Of a stretch of DNA of 64,000 nucleotides, positions 8,882 to 17,148 are shown in pieces; position 1 is the first letter of the stretch; the number at the start of each line of letters is the position of its first letter. A program made the position numbers and the translations under genes. The DNA lies in contig NZ_CP015698.1 in NCBI RefSeq assembly GCF_002163715.1, forward strand, positions 3,202,201 through 3,266,200, read 5' to 3'. The notes under the pieces were generated by a model that was not told where the DNA came from, did not search any database, and saw nothing but the letters and a program-made list of their open reading frames with translations. Source of the stretch: Curvibacter sp. AEP1-3. GTDB lineage: Bacteria > Pseudomonadota > Gammaproteobacteria > Burkholderiales > Burkholderiaceae_C.

Positions 8882-10054
8882 ATGAACAAACGCCACTTCC
8901 TCCGCACAACCGCATTGGCCTCGTTGGCAATCGCCGGTTCCACTGTCTTTGCCCAAGACAATGTTTTCAAAATCGGCTTGATCCTGCCCATGACCGGACA
9001 GCAGGCCACCACAGGTCGCCAGATTGAGGCAGCCGCTAAGCTCTACATGGCCCAAAACGGTGACACCGTTGCCGGCAAGAAAATCCAGCTCATCATCAAG
9101 GACGACACCAGCATCCCTGACGTGACCAAGCGCATGGCACAAGAGTTGATCGTCAATGACAAGGTCAATGTGTTGGCCGGCTTCGGTATCACCCCCTCCG
9201 CGCTGGCAACTGCGCCTCTGGCCACCCAGTCCAAGACCCCCCAGGTGGTGATGGCTGCTGCCACTTCCAGCATCACAGAAGCGTCGCCCTATATCGTGCG
9301 CACCAGCTTCACGCTGCCGCAAGCTGCAGTCGCCATTGCTGACTGGGCCCCAAAAAACGGCATCAAGAAAGTTGTGACCCTGGTGTCTGACTACGGTCCC
9401 GGCCTCGATGCAGAGAAGTTCTTCAAAGATCGCCTGACCTTCAATGGCGGCACCATCGTCGACAGCCTGCGCGTGCCCATGCGCAACCCTGATTTCGCCC
9501 CCTTCCTGCAAAAAGTGCGCGACCTGAAGCCCGATGCATTGTTTGTGTTCGTGCCCTCCGGCGCAGGCGCAGCGGTGATGAAGCAGTTCTTGGAGCGCGG
9601 CATGGACAAGGCCGGCATCAAGCTCATCGGCCCCGGCGACATTACCGATGACGACCAATTGAACGACATGGGCGATGGCGCCTTGGGTGTGGTCACTTCG
9701 CACCACTACTCGGCAGCCCACCCCTCCGCCGTCAACAAGAAGTTTGTCGAAGCCTTCAAAAAGGCCAACAACAACCTGCGTCCCAACTTCATGGCTGTGG
9801 GTGGCTACGACGGTATGCGCGTGATCTACGAAGCGCTCAAGGCTACCAAGGGCCAAGGCGGTGGTGATGCCTTGTTGGCAGCCATGAAGGGCCAGATTTT
9901 CGAGAGCCCCCGCGGCCCGATTTTCATCGACGCCCAGACCCGCGACATCGTGCAGAACATCTATTTGCGCAAAGTGGAGAAGAAAGACGGCCAGTTGTAC
10001 AACGTGGAATTTGATGTGATCAAAGACGTCAAAGACCCAGGCAAAGCCCGTTAA
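8882..10054 (+). CDS. Branched-chain amino acid-type ABC transporter receptor (Liv/HAAT family)
   Basis: 390 residues from the ATG at 8882, preceded by AGGAGA at good spacing; the longer frame from 8825 lacks this. A Tat/Sec-like signal peptide (MNKRHFLRTTALASLAIAGS, cleavage likely after VFA) leads into a type I periplasmic binding fold (FKIGLILPMTGQQATTGRQI). It is the soluble receptor delivering ligand to the permease and ATPase genes downstream. The Liv family binds branched amino acids, amides, urea or aromatic acids, so the ligand is not decided by sequence alone. A terminator-like hairpin after the gene probably lowers expression of the membrane components relative to the receptor. Confidence 0.9.
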   Translation: MNKRHFLRTTALASLAIAGSTVFAQDNVFKIGLILPMTGQQATTGRQIEAAAKLYMAQNGDTVAGKKIQLIIKDDTSIPDVTKRMAQELIVNDKVNVLAGFGITPSALATAPLATQSKTPQVVMAAATSSITEASPYIVRTSFTLPQAAVAIADWAPKNGIKKVVTLVSDYGPGLDAEKFFKDRLTFNGGTIVDSLRVPMRNPDFAPFLQKVRDLKPDALFVFVPSGAGAAVMKQFLERGMDKAGIKLIGPGDITDDDQLNDMGDGALGVVTSHHYSAAHPSAVNKKFVEAFKKANNNLRPNFMAVGGYDGMRVIYEALKATKGQGGGDALLAAMKGQIFESPRGPIFIDAQTRDIVQNIYLRKVEKKDGQLYNVEFDVIKDVKDPGKAR

Positions 10055-10096
10055 TCGACTTATCTGACCGCTGACGACCGGCGGCAGTCTGCAGGC

Positions 10097-10127
10097 AAAA
10101 AAGCGATGGCAACCCCCTCGCTTTTTT
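10097..10127 (+). terminator. Hairpin with T tract after the liv receptor gene
   Basis: Arms AAAAAAGCGA and TCGCTTTTTT flank an 11-base loop and end in a run of six T. It is a Rho-independent terminator in form. Because livH follows 52 bases later in the same direction, it may act as an attenuator giving more receptor than permease. Confidence 0.8.
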
Positions 10128-10178
10128 GTTGCCCGGACTCTGCCGATTTTCAGCAAGAATGACCCGGACACCACCTTT

Positions 10179-11054
10179 ATGTTGACCATCCTCTTTGACG
10201 GCATTGCCTACGGCATGTTGTTGTTCATCCTCGCGGTCGGCCTTGCCGTCACCATGGGCTTGATGAACTTCGTCAACCTCGCACACGGCGCCTTCGCCAT
10301 GGTTGGCGGTTACGTCACCGTGCTGTTGATGCAGCGCCTGAATGTGCCTTTTCTTGTTTGCCTGCCCATTGCATTTCTAACGTCGGCTGTGCTGGGGGCC
10401 ATCCTCGAGCGCACCTTGTATCGCCCCTTGTATAAGCGGCCGCACTTGGACCAGGTGATGTTCTCCATTGGACTGACCTTCATGGCCGTGGCCGCGGTGG
10501 ACTACTTTGTGGGCTCCACTCAGCAAATCATGCAGTTGCCTGAATGGCTCAAAGGTCGCACCGAAATCGGTGAGGGTGCCTGGATGCTGGGCATGGGCCA
10601 CTACCGCTTGTTCATCATCGCCGTGTGCGCAGCACTGACCATTGCTCTGCAGCACATCCTGACCAAAACCCGCTTCGGCAGCCGTTTGCGCGCGTCAGTC
10701 GACGACCAGCGGGTGGCCGCCGGTTTGGGCATCAATGTGAACGTGGTGTTTCTGGCTACCTTTGCAGTGGGCTCCGGCCTTGCCGGTCTGGGTGGCGCGC
10801 TCGGCGCCGACGTGCTCGGCATGGACCCCACCTTCCCGCTCAAGTTCATGATCTACTTTTTGATCGTAGTCGCCGTGGGCGGTACCTCCAGCATTACCGG
10901 CCCGCTCTTGGCGGCATTGCTCTTGGGCATTGCGGACGTCGCAGGCAAGTACTACATCCCCAAACTCGGCGCTTTCATTGTGTACAGCCTGATGATCATC
11001 ATCCTGGTCTGGCGCCCGCAAGGCCTCTTTGTGCGCAAAGGTGGCAAAGCATGA
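10179..11054 (+). CDS. livH: Branched-chain amino acid ABC transporter permease LivH
   Basis: 291 residues, about eight membrane spans, beginning MLTILFDGIAYGMLLFILAVGLAVTMGLMNFVNLAHGAF, the hallmark start of LivH permeases; the GLGINV segment and the C-terminal VWRPQGLF signature also fit. It pairs with LivM to form the inner-membrane channel. Its stop overlaps the livM start by ATGA, which implies translational coupling. Substrate follows the receptor at 8882 and is not specified by the permease. Confidence 0.9.
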   Translation: MLTILFDGIAYGMLLFILAVGLAVTMGLMNFVNLAHGAFAMVGGYVTVLLMQRLNVPFLVCLPIAFLTSAVLGAILERTLYRPLYKRPHLDQVMFSIGLTFMAVAAVDYFVGSTQQIMQLPEWLKGRTEIGEGAWMLGMGHYRLFIIAVCAALTIALQHILTKTRFGSRLRASVDDQRVAAGLGINVNVVFLATFAVGSGLAGLGGALGADVLGMDPTFPLKFMIYFLIVVAVGGTSSITGPLLAALLLGIADVAGKYYIPKLGAFIVYSLMIIILVWRPQGLFVRKGGKA

Positions 11055-12058
11055 ACACCCCGGACTCTTCCTCCATGAACAACACCAATATCCTGATGCG
11101 TGCCGGCCGCTGGCGCTGGTGGGAGCTGCTGCTCTGGGCCGTGGCCCTGTCACTGCCCTGGGTCATGAACACCCACGCGCTCATCATTAACGAAATTGCC
11201 ATCGTCGCGCTGTTTGCCCTGTCGCTGGACATCATCCTCGGGTACACCGGCATCGTGTCGCTGGGCCATGCAGCCTTCTTCGGCATGGGCGCATACACCG
11301 CAGCCTTGTTCTCCAAGCACATCAATCCCGACCCCTTGTTCGGCCTGGCCGTGGCCATGGTGGTTGCCACGGTGTTGGGTGCCCTTTGCAGTGTGACCGT
11401 GCAGCGCGGTACCGACCTGACCCGCCTCATGGTGACCATGGGTGTGGGCCTGATCCTGATGGAACTGGCAAACAAGCTCGACTGGCTCACCGGCGGTGCC
11501 GACGGCCTGCAGGGCGTGATGATGGGTCCCTTGCTCGGCCGCTTCGAGTTCGATTTGTACGGCAGCACGGCGGCCACCTATTCCATCGTGGTTCTGTTCA
11601 TCATGTTCGTGTTGGCACGCCGCTTTGTGAACTCGCCTTTCGGCAGCACGCTCAAGGCCATTCACGACAATCGCTTGCGCGCCATGGCCATCGGAATTCC
11701 GGTAGCCAGCCGTATCGCAGTGGCTTACACCGTGGCCGCAGGTGCGGCCGGCATGGCCGGGGCACTGCTGGCGCAGACCACCGGTTTCGCCTCGCTGGAC
11801 GTATTTGAGTTCCACCGCTCTGCGGACTTGGTCTTGCTGCTGGTGATCGGCGGCGTGGGCTGGTTGTATGGCGGCGTTATCGGTGCCATCGTGTTCAAGG
11901 TGTTGCAGGACGCCATCTCCAGCATCACTCCGCAGTACTGGACCTTCTGGATCGGTCTCTTCCTCGTGGTGCTCATGCTGGTGGGCCGCGAGCGTGTGGT
12001 GCGCCCCTGGACCTGGTTCGGCATATCGTCCTCCAAGAAGAAGGAAGGTGCCGCATGA
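11051..12058 (+). CDS. livM: Branched-chain amino acid ABC transporter permease LivM
   Basis: 335 residues from the ATG at 11051, which overlaps the livH stop; longer frames starting inside livH are spurious. The LivM signature is present: EIAIVALFALSLDIILGYTGIVSLGHAAFFGMGAYTAALF. The C-terminal GGVGWLYGGVIGA segment is typical. About nine to ten membrane spans. Second half of the permease, overlapping livG by four bases. Confidence 0.9.
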   Translation: MNTPDSSSMNNTNILMRAGRWRWWELLLWAVALSLPWVMNTHALIINEIAIVALFALSLDIILGYTGIVSLGHAAFFGMGAYTAALFSKHINPDPLFGLAVAMVVATVLGALCSVTVQRGTDLTRLMVTMGVGLILMELANKLDWLTGGADGLQGVMMGPLLGRFEFDLYGSTAATYSIVVLFIMFVLARRFVNSPFGSTLKAIHDNRLRAMAIGIPVASRIAVAYTVAAGAAGMAGALLAQTTGFASLDVFEFHRSADLVLLLVIGGVGWLYGGVIGAIVFKVLQDAISSITPQYWTFWIGLFLVVLMLVGRERVVRPWTWFGISSSKKKEGAA

Positions 12059-12846
12059 GCGCCACCTCTACTCCCATGAATTCCAACACCGTACTCAGCG
12101 CGCAAGGGCTGGTGATGAAGTTCGGTGGCATTACTGCCACCAACAACGTGACGCTCAACCTGCAAAAAGGCGCGCGCCATGCGCTCATCGGTCCCAACGG
12201 CGCCGGCAAAACCACACTGATCAACCTGTTGACCGGCGTGCTCCAGCCCACGGAAGGCCGCATCGTGCTCGAGGGTGAGGACATCACGCATTTGGCACCG
12301 CACCAGCGCGTGCGTCGTGGCATGGTGCGCACTTTCCAGATCAACCAGCTGTTTGACAGCATGAGCCCGATGCAAACCCTGGCCATGGTGGTCAGCCAGC
12401 ACAAGGGCCTGGGCGGCAAGTGGTGGCAAGCGTTGGGGGCAGACCGCAGCGTGGTAGAGCGGTGCGAGCAGTTGCTCGAGCAGTTCCACCTCAGCAGCGT
12501 CATGCACCAGGAAACCCGGGTGCTGGCCTACGGCAAACGCCGCTTGCTGGAGATTGCGATTGCGCTGGCCTGCGAGCCCCGCGTACTCTTGCTCGACGAA
12601 CCGGTGGCCGGTGTGCCTGCCGGCGAGCGCGAAGAGCTGCTGCAAACCGTGGCAGCCCTGCCGGCGGATGTGTCCATCCTTTTGATTGAACATGACATGG
12701 ATCTGGTCTTCAGCTTTGCAAACCGCATGACGGTGCTCGTCAACGGCACCATGCTCACCGAGGGCAACCCCGAAGAAATTGCCAATGACCCGCAGGTCAA
12801 GGCGGTGTACCTCGGCCACGCCGAAGGCGAAGGAGCCCACGCATGA
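12055..12846 (+). CDS. livG: Branched-chain amino acid ABC transporter ATPase LivG
   Basis: 263 residues. Walker A GPNGAGKT near residue 46, a degenerate signature (LAYGKRRLLEIA instead of LSGGQ, normal for LivG-type subunits), Walker B RVLLLDEPVAGVP and the H-loop IEHDMDLVF. An alternative start eight codons in (MNSNTV) is possible. One of the two nucleotide-binding subunits energising LivHM. It overlaps livM and livF by four bases on each side, so the operon is tightly coupled. Confidence 0.9.
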   Translation: MSATSTPMNSNTVLSAQGLVMKFGGITATNNVTLNLQKGARHALIGPNGAGKTTLINLLTGVLQPTEGRIVLEGEDITHLAPHQRVRRGMVRTFQINQLFDSMSPMQTLAMVVSQHKGLGGKWWQALGADRSVVERCEQLLEQFHLSSVMHQETRVLAYGKRRLLEIAIALACEPRVLLLDEPVAGVPAGEREELLQTVAALPADVSILLIEHDMDLVFSFANRMTVLVNGTMLTEGNPEEIANDPQVKAVYLGHAEGEGAHA

Positions 12847-13568
12847 CCGAGCTGCTCAAAGTAGAAAACCTGTCTGCCGGTTACGGCGAGGCGGTGGTGT
12901 TGCACGGCGTATCAGTGTCCATCAACGAAGGCGAAACGCTGGCGCTGCTGGGCCGCAATGGCACCGGCAAAACCACGTTCATGAATACCCTGGCCGGCGC
13001 CACCCGGCAGCACGGCGGCACCATGCGCTTAGGGGGCGCCGACTTGCACAATATGCCCCAACACGAGCGGGCAGCGGCCGGTATCGGTTGGGTGCCCCAA
13101 GAGCGCAACATCTTCAAGTCGCTCACGGTGGATGAGAACCTCACCGCGGTGGCGCGCCCGGCCCGCGCCGGCCGCAAGGCCGCGATGTGGACCCCCGAGC
13201 GCGTGTATGAGCTTTTCCCCCGTCTGGCCGAGCGCAAGACCAACCTGGGCACCCAGCTCTCCGGTGGCGAGCAGCAAATGCTGGCCGTGGGCCGCGCGCT
13301 GGTGCTGAACCCCACACTTCTGCTGCTGGATGAGCCTTGTGAAGGCCTGGCACCCATCATCGTGCAGGAGTTGTTGCGTGCCATCCGCCGTATCACCCGC
13401 GAAGAGGGCCTCTCTGCCATCATCGTGGAGCAGCACCCGCAAGCCATTCTGGCCATCAGCGATACCGCTGCGGTGCTGGACCGCGGCACCGTGGTGCACA
13501 GTGGAACCGCCCAAGGACTGCGCGAGCAGCCTGAGCTGCTCGACAGGCTGCTGGGCGTGGCCCGGTAG
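12843..13568 (+). CDS. livF: Branched-chain amino acid ABC transporter ATPase LivF
   Basis: 241 residues. Walker A GRNGTGKT at 37-44, signature LSGGEQQM, Walker B TLLLLDEPCEGLAP and H-loop VEQHPQAILAIS. It is the second nucleotide-binding subunit and the last gene of the five-gene transporter. Followed by a dispersed repeat whose ends can fold as a terminator. Confidence 0.9.
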   Translation: MTELLKVENLSAGYGEAVVLHGVSVSINEGETLALLGRNGTGKTTFMNTLAGATRQHGGTMRLGGADLHNMPQHERAAAGIGWVPQERNIFKSLTVDENLTAVARPARAGRKAAMWTPERVYELFPRLAERKTNLGTQLSGGEQQMLAVGRALVLNPTLLLLDEPCEGLAPIIVQELLRAIRRITREEGLSAIIVEQHPQAILAISDTAAVLDRGTVVHSGTAQGLREQPELLDRLLGVAR

Positions 13569-13576
13569 TTGGTAAT

Positions 13577-13633
13577 TTGCTATCAAAATAAGAGCTGCTC
13601 GCGCATATTCTGTAGGCGCCAGCGGCTCTTTTT
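13577..13633 (+). repeat. Dispersed Comamonadaceae-type repeat, copy 1 (doubles as a terminator)
   Basis: Matches the family pattern TTGCTAT, about 10 variable bases, AGCTGCTCGCGCA, ATTC, then GGCGCCAGCGG. In this copy the outer parts AGAGC (13591-13595) and GCTCT (13625-13629) can pair and are followed by T5, so it probably ends the liv transcript. Other copies lie at 14633, 37203, 44670, 48265 and 56780, and within genes at 18074, 24061 and 31204. Confidence 0.75.
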
Positions 13634-13651
13634 GTTCCAAGGAAGACAAGC

Positions 13652-14629
13652 ATGAACCGTTTTACTCGCCGCAGCGCACTCGCTGCCATCGCTGCATCTG
13701 TGCTGACCGCAGCAATCCCCGCTCTTGCAGACACCTTCCCGAGCAAGCCCATCCGCATCGTGGTGCCCTTCGGCGCCGGTGGTGTGGCCGATCTGACGGC
13801 CCGCACTGTGGCGCAAAAGCTCTCTGAGTCGCTGGGGCAGCCGGTCATCATCGACAACAAGCCCGGCGCCGGTGGTGTGGGCGCGGGCGAGGCAGTGGCC
13901 AAGGCGGAGCCCGATGGCCATACGCTGCTGCTCATGTCCAATGGCACGGCAGTGAGTGCCGGCCTCTTCAAGAGCCTGCCATTCGACGCGCAGCACGACT
14001 TCGCGCCCATCTCCACGCTGGGTTACTTTGACTTGGCCGTGCTCGCATCGGCCAATGCACCTTACAAAAATCTGGGCGAGCTCATGGCCTATGCCAAGGC
14101 CAACCCCGGCAAGCTCAATGTGGGCACCATCAACATCGGTAGCACCCAGCACCTTGCGGCCGAGTTGTTCAAGTCGCGAACCGGGCTGGACTTCTTGATC
14201 GTGCCCTTCAACGGCACACCCGCCCTCACCACGGCCCTGCGCGGTGGGCAGGTGGATGTGGCCATTGAAATCCTCGGGCCCATGATGGGCCAGGTCAACT
14301 CCAAGGCGGTGCGCCCGCTGGCCATTCTGGGGGACGAGCGCGCTGCGCAGGTGCCCGATGTGCCCACCGTCATGCAAAGTGGCGTGGCCAATTTCGATGT
14401 GTCGTCCTGGAACGCGCTCGCAGCGCCTGCCAAAACACCCAAGGACGTGATTGCGCGGCTGAACAAGGAAGTACAAGCCGCCTTGGCCCACCCCGATGTG
14501 AAGAAAAAGCTGTTTGAACTCAACGTGCAAGCCAAGGGCTCCTCGCCCGAGAAGTTGGGCGAGCTGTTGGGCAGCGAGATCAAGCGCTGGAGCGAAGTCA
14601 TTTCCAAAGCCGGTGTGCCGCGTTTGTAA
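13652..14629 (+). CDS. Bug-family tripartite tricarboxylate transporter receptor
   Basis: 325 residues with a signal peptide containing twin arginines (MNRFTRRSALAAIAASVL, cleavage after ALA). The mature protein starts with the family hallmark TFPSKPIRIVVPFGAGGVADLTAR, and later has the VIIDNKPGAGG motif. Bug proteins are periplasmic receptors for carboxylates and aromatic acids. The tctA/tctB membrane genes usually lie elsewhere when, as here, they are not adjacent. Neighbouring dehydrogenase and AEC transporter genes suggest a small organic-acid locus, but the ligand cannot be read from the sequence. Confidence 0.88.
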   Translation: MNRFTRRSALAAIAASVLTAAIPALADTFPSKPIRIVVPFGAGGVADLTARTVAQKLSESLGQPVIIDNKPGAGGVGAGEAVAKAEPDGHTLLLMSNGTAVSAGLFKSLPFDAQHDFAPISTLGYFDLAVLASANAPYKNLGELMAYAKANPGKLNVGTINIGSTQHLAAELFKSRTGLDFLIVPFNGTPALTTALRGGQVDVAIEILGPMMGQVNSKAVRPLAILGDERAAQVPDVPTVMQSGVANFDVSSWNALAAPAKTPKDVIARLNKEVQAALAHPDVKKKLFELNVQAKGSSPEKLGELLGSEIKRWSEVISKAGVPRL

Positions 14630-14632
14630 AGG

Positions 14633-14690
14633 TTGCTATGGTTTCAGGAGCTTCTCGCGCATATTGCATGGGCGCGAGCAGCCAATTACT
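14633..14690 (+). repeat. Dispersed repeat, copy 2
   Basis: TTGCTAT, then AGGAGCTTCTCGCGCATATTGCA and a GGCGCGAGCAGCC end. Same family as the copy at 13577, in the gap between the Bug receptor and the DUF1932 dehydrogenase. The CTCGCGC and GCGCGAG parts can pair as a hairpin. Confidence 0.7.
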
Positions 14691-14710
14691 TATAAATTCA
14701 AGGGTGGAAG

Positions 14711-15595
14711 ATGAATCTGTCAGCGAGCCGGCTGGGACTGGTGGGGTATGGCGAAGTCGGGCGCATTTTCAGTGCCGGCTTGTTGCCGCACTTTCAAAGC
14801 GTCAGCGCATGGGACATCAAGTTTCATGACGCCGCAGGTGCGGCCACCACGGGCGGCGTGCTGCAGGCGACCTCCATGCAAGCGCTGTGCGATGCGAGCG
14901 ATTGGGTGATCAGCGCGGTGACCGCGTCCAACACCCTGGCGGTGGCGCAAGTTGCTGCCCCGCACCTTCGTGCGGGCATGGTGTTTCTGGACCTCAACTC
15001 CGCCTCACCCGGCACCAAGCAGCAAGCCGCTGCACTGGTGCAGGCCACCGGTGCGCACTATGTAGAGGCTGGCGTCATGACCTCGGTGCCACCCTATGGC
15101 ATCCGCGTGCCCATGTTGCTGGGTGGCCCGCAGGCCGCCAGCTTGGCCGCCGCTTTTCAGGCGCTGGGCTTGGATGCCAAGGCCGTGTCGGTCGACATCG
15201 GTGTGGCCTCGGCCATCAAAATGTGCCGCAGCGTCATGATCAAGGGGCTGGAGGCCCTGGTCATCGAGAGCTACACCACGGCGCGTGCCTACGGGGTGGA
15301 AGCGCATGTGTTGCCCACATTGGCCGAAACCTTTCCGAGCATCGATTGGGAGAAGCAGGGCGCCTACTTCTTCAGCCGCGTCGCCCAGCACGGCCAGCGG
15401 CGCGCGGAAGAAATGCGCGAATCTGCCCGCACCGTGGGCGAGGCCGGCTTTGCGCCGACCATGGCCAGCGCCATTGCCGACAAACAGCAGTGGGTGGCTG
15501 ACCAGGCCCGCACCGGAGCCTTTGCAAACGTCGCCCCCAATGCCATTTGGCAGGATTACGCTGACGCACTCCTCGCCCGCCGCACCACTCACTGA
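14711..15595 (+). CDS. NAD(P)-dependent dehydrogenase, 6PGDH/3-HIBDH type with DUF1932 domain
   Basis: 294 residues. Residues 1-160 are a Rossmann fold of the 6-phosphogluconate/3-hydroxyisobutyrate dehydrogenase type (LGLVGYGEVGRIFSAGL, then DLNSASPGTKQQ). The C-terminal helical half (SAIKMCRSVMIKGLEAL onward) fits DUF1932, in which the family lysine (here in IKMCRS) is expected to be catalytic. Probably a cytosolic beta-hydroxyacid dehydrogenase of unknown substrate. It lies between a carboxylate receptor and an AEC permease, consistent with uptake and oxidation of a small acid. Confidence 0.8.
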   Translation: MNLSASRLGLVGYGEVGRIFSAGLLPHFQSVSAWDIKFHDAAGAATTGGVLQATSMQALCDASDWVISAVTASNTLAVAQVAAPHLRAGMVFLDLNSASPGTKQQAAALVQATGAHYVEAGVMTSVPPYGIRVPMLLGGPQAASLAAAFQALGLDAKAVSVDIGVASAIKMCRSVMIKGLEALVIESYTTARAYGVEAHVLPTLAETFPSIDWEKQGAYFFSRVAQHGQRRAEEMRESARTVGEAGFAPTMASAIADKQQWVADQARTGAFANVAPNAIWQDYADALLARRTTH

Positions 15596-15604
15596 CAGGT
15601 ACTG

Positions 15605-16552
15605 ATGCTTGATATCCTGGCCATCACCGGCCCCATTTACCTGTGCATTGCCATGGGTTACCTCTGCACCCGTACGGGTGTGTTCAGCAAACCGGATTTG
15701 CGGGTACTGGGCAAATTCGTGCTCAACCTGGCCTTGCCTGCGCTGCTGTTCAATGCCATTGCCCAGCGCCCCCTGCGGGATGTGATGCACATGGACTACC
15801 TGCTGGCCTATGGCCTGGGCTCAGGGGTCATGCTGCTGTGCAGCTACTTGTGGGCCCGCTATATGAACCGCAGCACCGGCAGCTACCGCGCCTTCTTTGC
15901 CATGGGCACCGCCTGCTCCAACAGCGGCTACATGGGCTACCCCGTGGCCCAACTGGTGCTGGGCAGCATTGCGCCTGTAGCGCTGGCGCTGAACATGCTG
16001 TTTGAAAACCTCATCAAGCTGCCCGTGCTGCTCACGCTGGCCGACAACGCCGATGCCGGCGCGCACCGCCCCTGGGGCACCGTGCTGCGGGACATCGCCC
16101 GGGGCTGGGTGCGCACGCCCATGCTGGTGGTGATTCCGTTGGCACTGCTGGTGTCCGTCATGGGCTGGGCTCTACCCGGCCCATTGGCGCGCACCATCAC
16201 GCTGTTCTCGCAGGTGACTACCGGCCTTGCGCTGTTCGTCATTGGCGGGGCTCTCGTTGGTTTGCAGCTCAAGGGCAAGCGCAGACTGGTGGGGCAAATC
16301 ACCATCGGCAAGCTGGTGCTGCACCCGCTGTGCGTGTTTCTCGCGTTTACCTTTGTGGTGCCGATTGCTGACCCGCAGCTGCGCACCGCAGCCTTGCTGT
16401 TTGCCGCCATGCCCATGTTGGGCGTCTACCCCATCCTCGCGCTGAAGTACGGCCACGAAGAAGTGAGCGCAGCCACATTGCTGGCCGCGACGGTGGGCTC
16501 GTTCTTCACGTTGAATGTGCTGTTGTGGGTCTTGAAGCACTATCCGCTCTGA
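15605..16552 (+). CDS. AEC-family transporter (auxin efflux carrier/malonate permease type)
   Basis: 315 residues with about ten hydrophobic segments in two halves. Family features are the N-terminal YLCIAMGYLCTRTGVFSKPDLRVLGKFVLNLALPALLF and the NSGYMGYPVAQLVLG segment containing the N-x-G-x-x-G-x-P motif. AEC proteins carry organic anions across the inner membrane. It starts 9 bases after the dehydrogenase stop, so both are probably in one transcript; the substrate may be the product or precursor of that enzyme. Confidence 0.82.
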   Translation: MLDILAITGPIYLCIAMGYLCTRTGVFSKPDLRVLGKFVLNLALPALLFNAIAQRPLRDVMHMDYLLAYGLGSGVMLLCSYLWARYMNRSTGSYRAFFAMGTACSNSGYMGYPVAQLVLGSIAPVALALNMLFENLIKLPVLLTLADNADAGAHRPWGTVLRDIARGWVRTPMLVVIPLALLVSVMGWALPGPLARTITLFSQVTTGLALFVIGGALVGLQLKGKRRLVGQITIGKLVLHPLCVFLAFTFVVPIADPQLRTAALLFAAMPMLGVYPILALKYGHEEVSAATLLAATVGSFFTLNVLLWVLKHYPL

Positions 16553-16631
16553 GGCGCATGGATGCCATGGTGCCAGTGCAGTCAGGCACTGCGGCGAGGG
16601 CGTTGGCGTCAGTGATACCGGTGTAAGGCGC

Positions 16632-17138
16632 TTAACGAACCCCGGTAAGCCCTTCGCCACCCACCGCCTTTGTGACGGGGCAGTTGACCACGATGTCGGT
16701 GAGCTCTAGGCGGACCTGTCCGGCGTCTTCCGCAGCCAATAGTTCTTCCTCTGATTTCAGTACACGCGCCGTGTGAGGTGCGCGCCATGTGACCAGCACG
16801 AGTCGCCAGAGCGGGCTGTAGGCACTGTCCGCATTGAGCGCGCCTACAGGTCGTGGCGCTGATTGAAAAATGCTGATCTGCTCGTCCCCACTGAACTTGT
16901 AGACGCGTTCCAACAGGGACTGCGGCGCGCCTATGGCTTGGCGCAAGCGAGGGACGTAGTTCACGCCCATGGCGCTTGCCATGGCGGCGTCAGAGATATC
17001 GGTGGTCACATACTCGACCTGCCGGCCATCCACCCAGGCACGGCTCACGGGCAACACCGTTTCGCTGCGCTCCGCTGTGAGGTGGGCGCAGCCTGAAACC
17101 AGCACCGCCAAAAGAAGGAGCGCGCTTCTGCGGTGCAC
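16632..17138 (-). CDS. Hypothetical lipoprotein, 168 aa
   Basis: The N-terminus MHRRSALLLLAVLVSGC is a lipoprotein signal with lipobox VSGC, so the mature protein should be lipid-anchored facing the periplasm. The rest is a compact globular domain without recognised motif. It begins 10 bases after the Bug receptor stop on the same strand and is probably co-transcribed, which hints at a link with carboxylate or aromatic uptake, but its function is unknown. Confidence 0.6.
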   Translation of the reverse strand: MHRRSALLLLAVLVSGCAHLTAERSETVLPVSRAWVDGRQVEYVTTDISDAAMASAMGVNYVPRLRQAIGAPQSLLERVYKFSGDEQISIFQSAPRPVGALNADSAYSPLWRLVLVTWRAPHTARVLKSEEELLAAEDAGQVRLELTDIVVNCPVTKAVGGEGLTGVR

Positions 17139-17148
17139 GGGAGTGTCC

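Noticed and set aside
8504..10204. 566-codon frame antisense to the liv receptor
   Set aside because: The receptor on the plus strand has signal peptide, ribosome site and family signatures; this frame has none.
10625..11050. Upstream extension of livM inside livH
   Set aside because: The Arg-rich sequence is out-of-frame livH. The ATG at 11051 overlapping the livH stop is the natural start.
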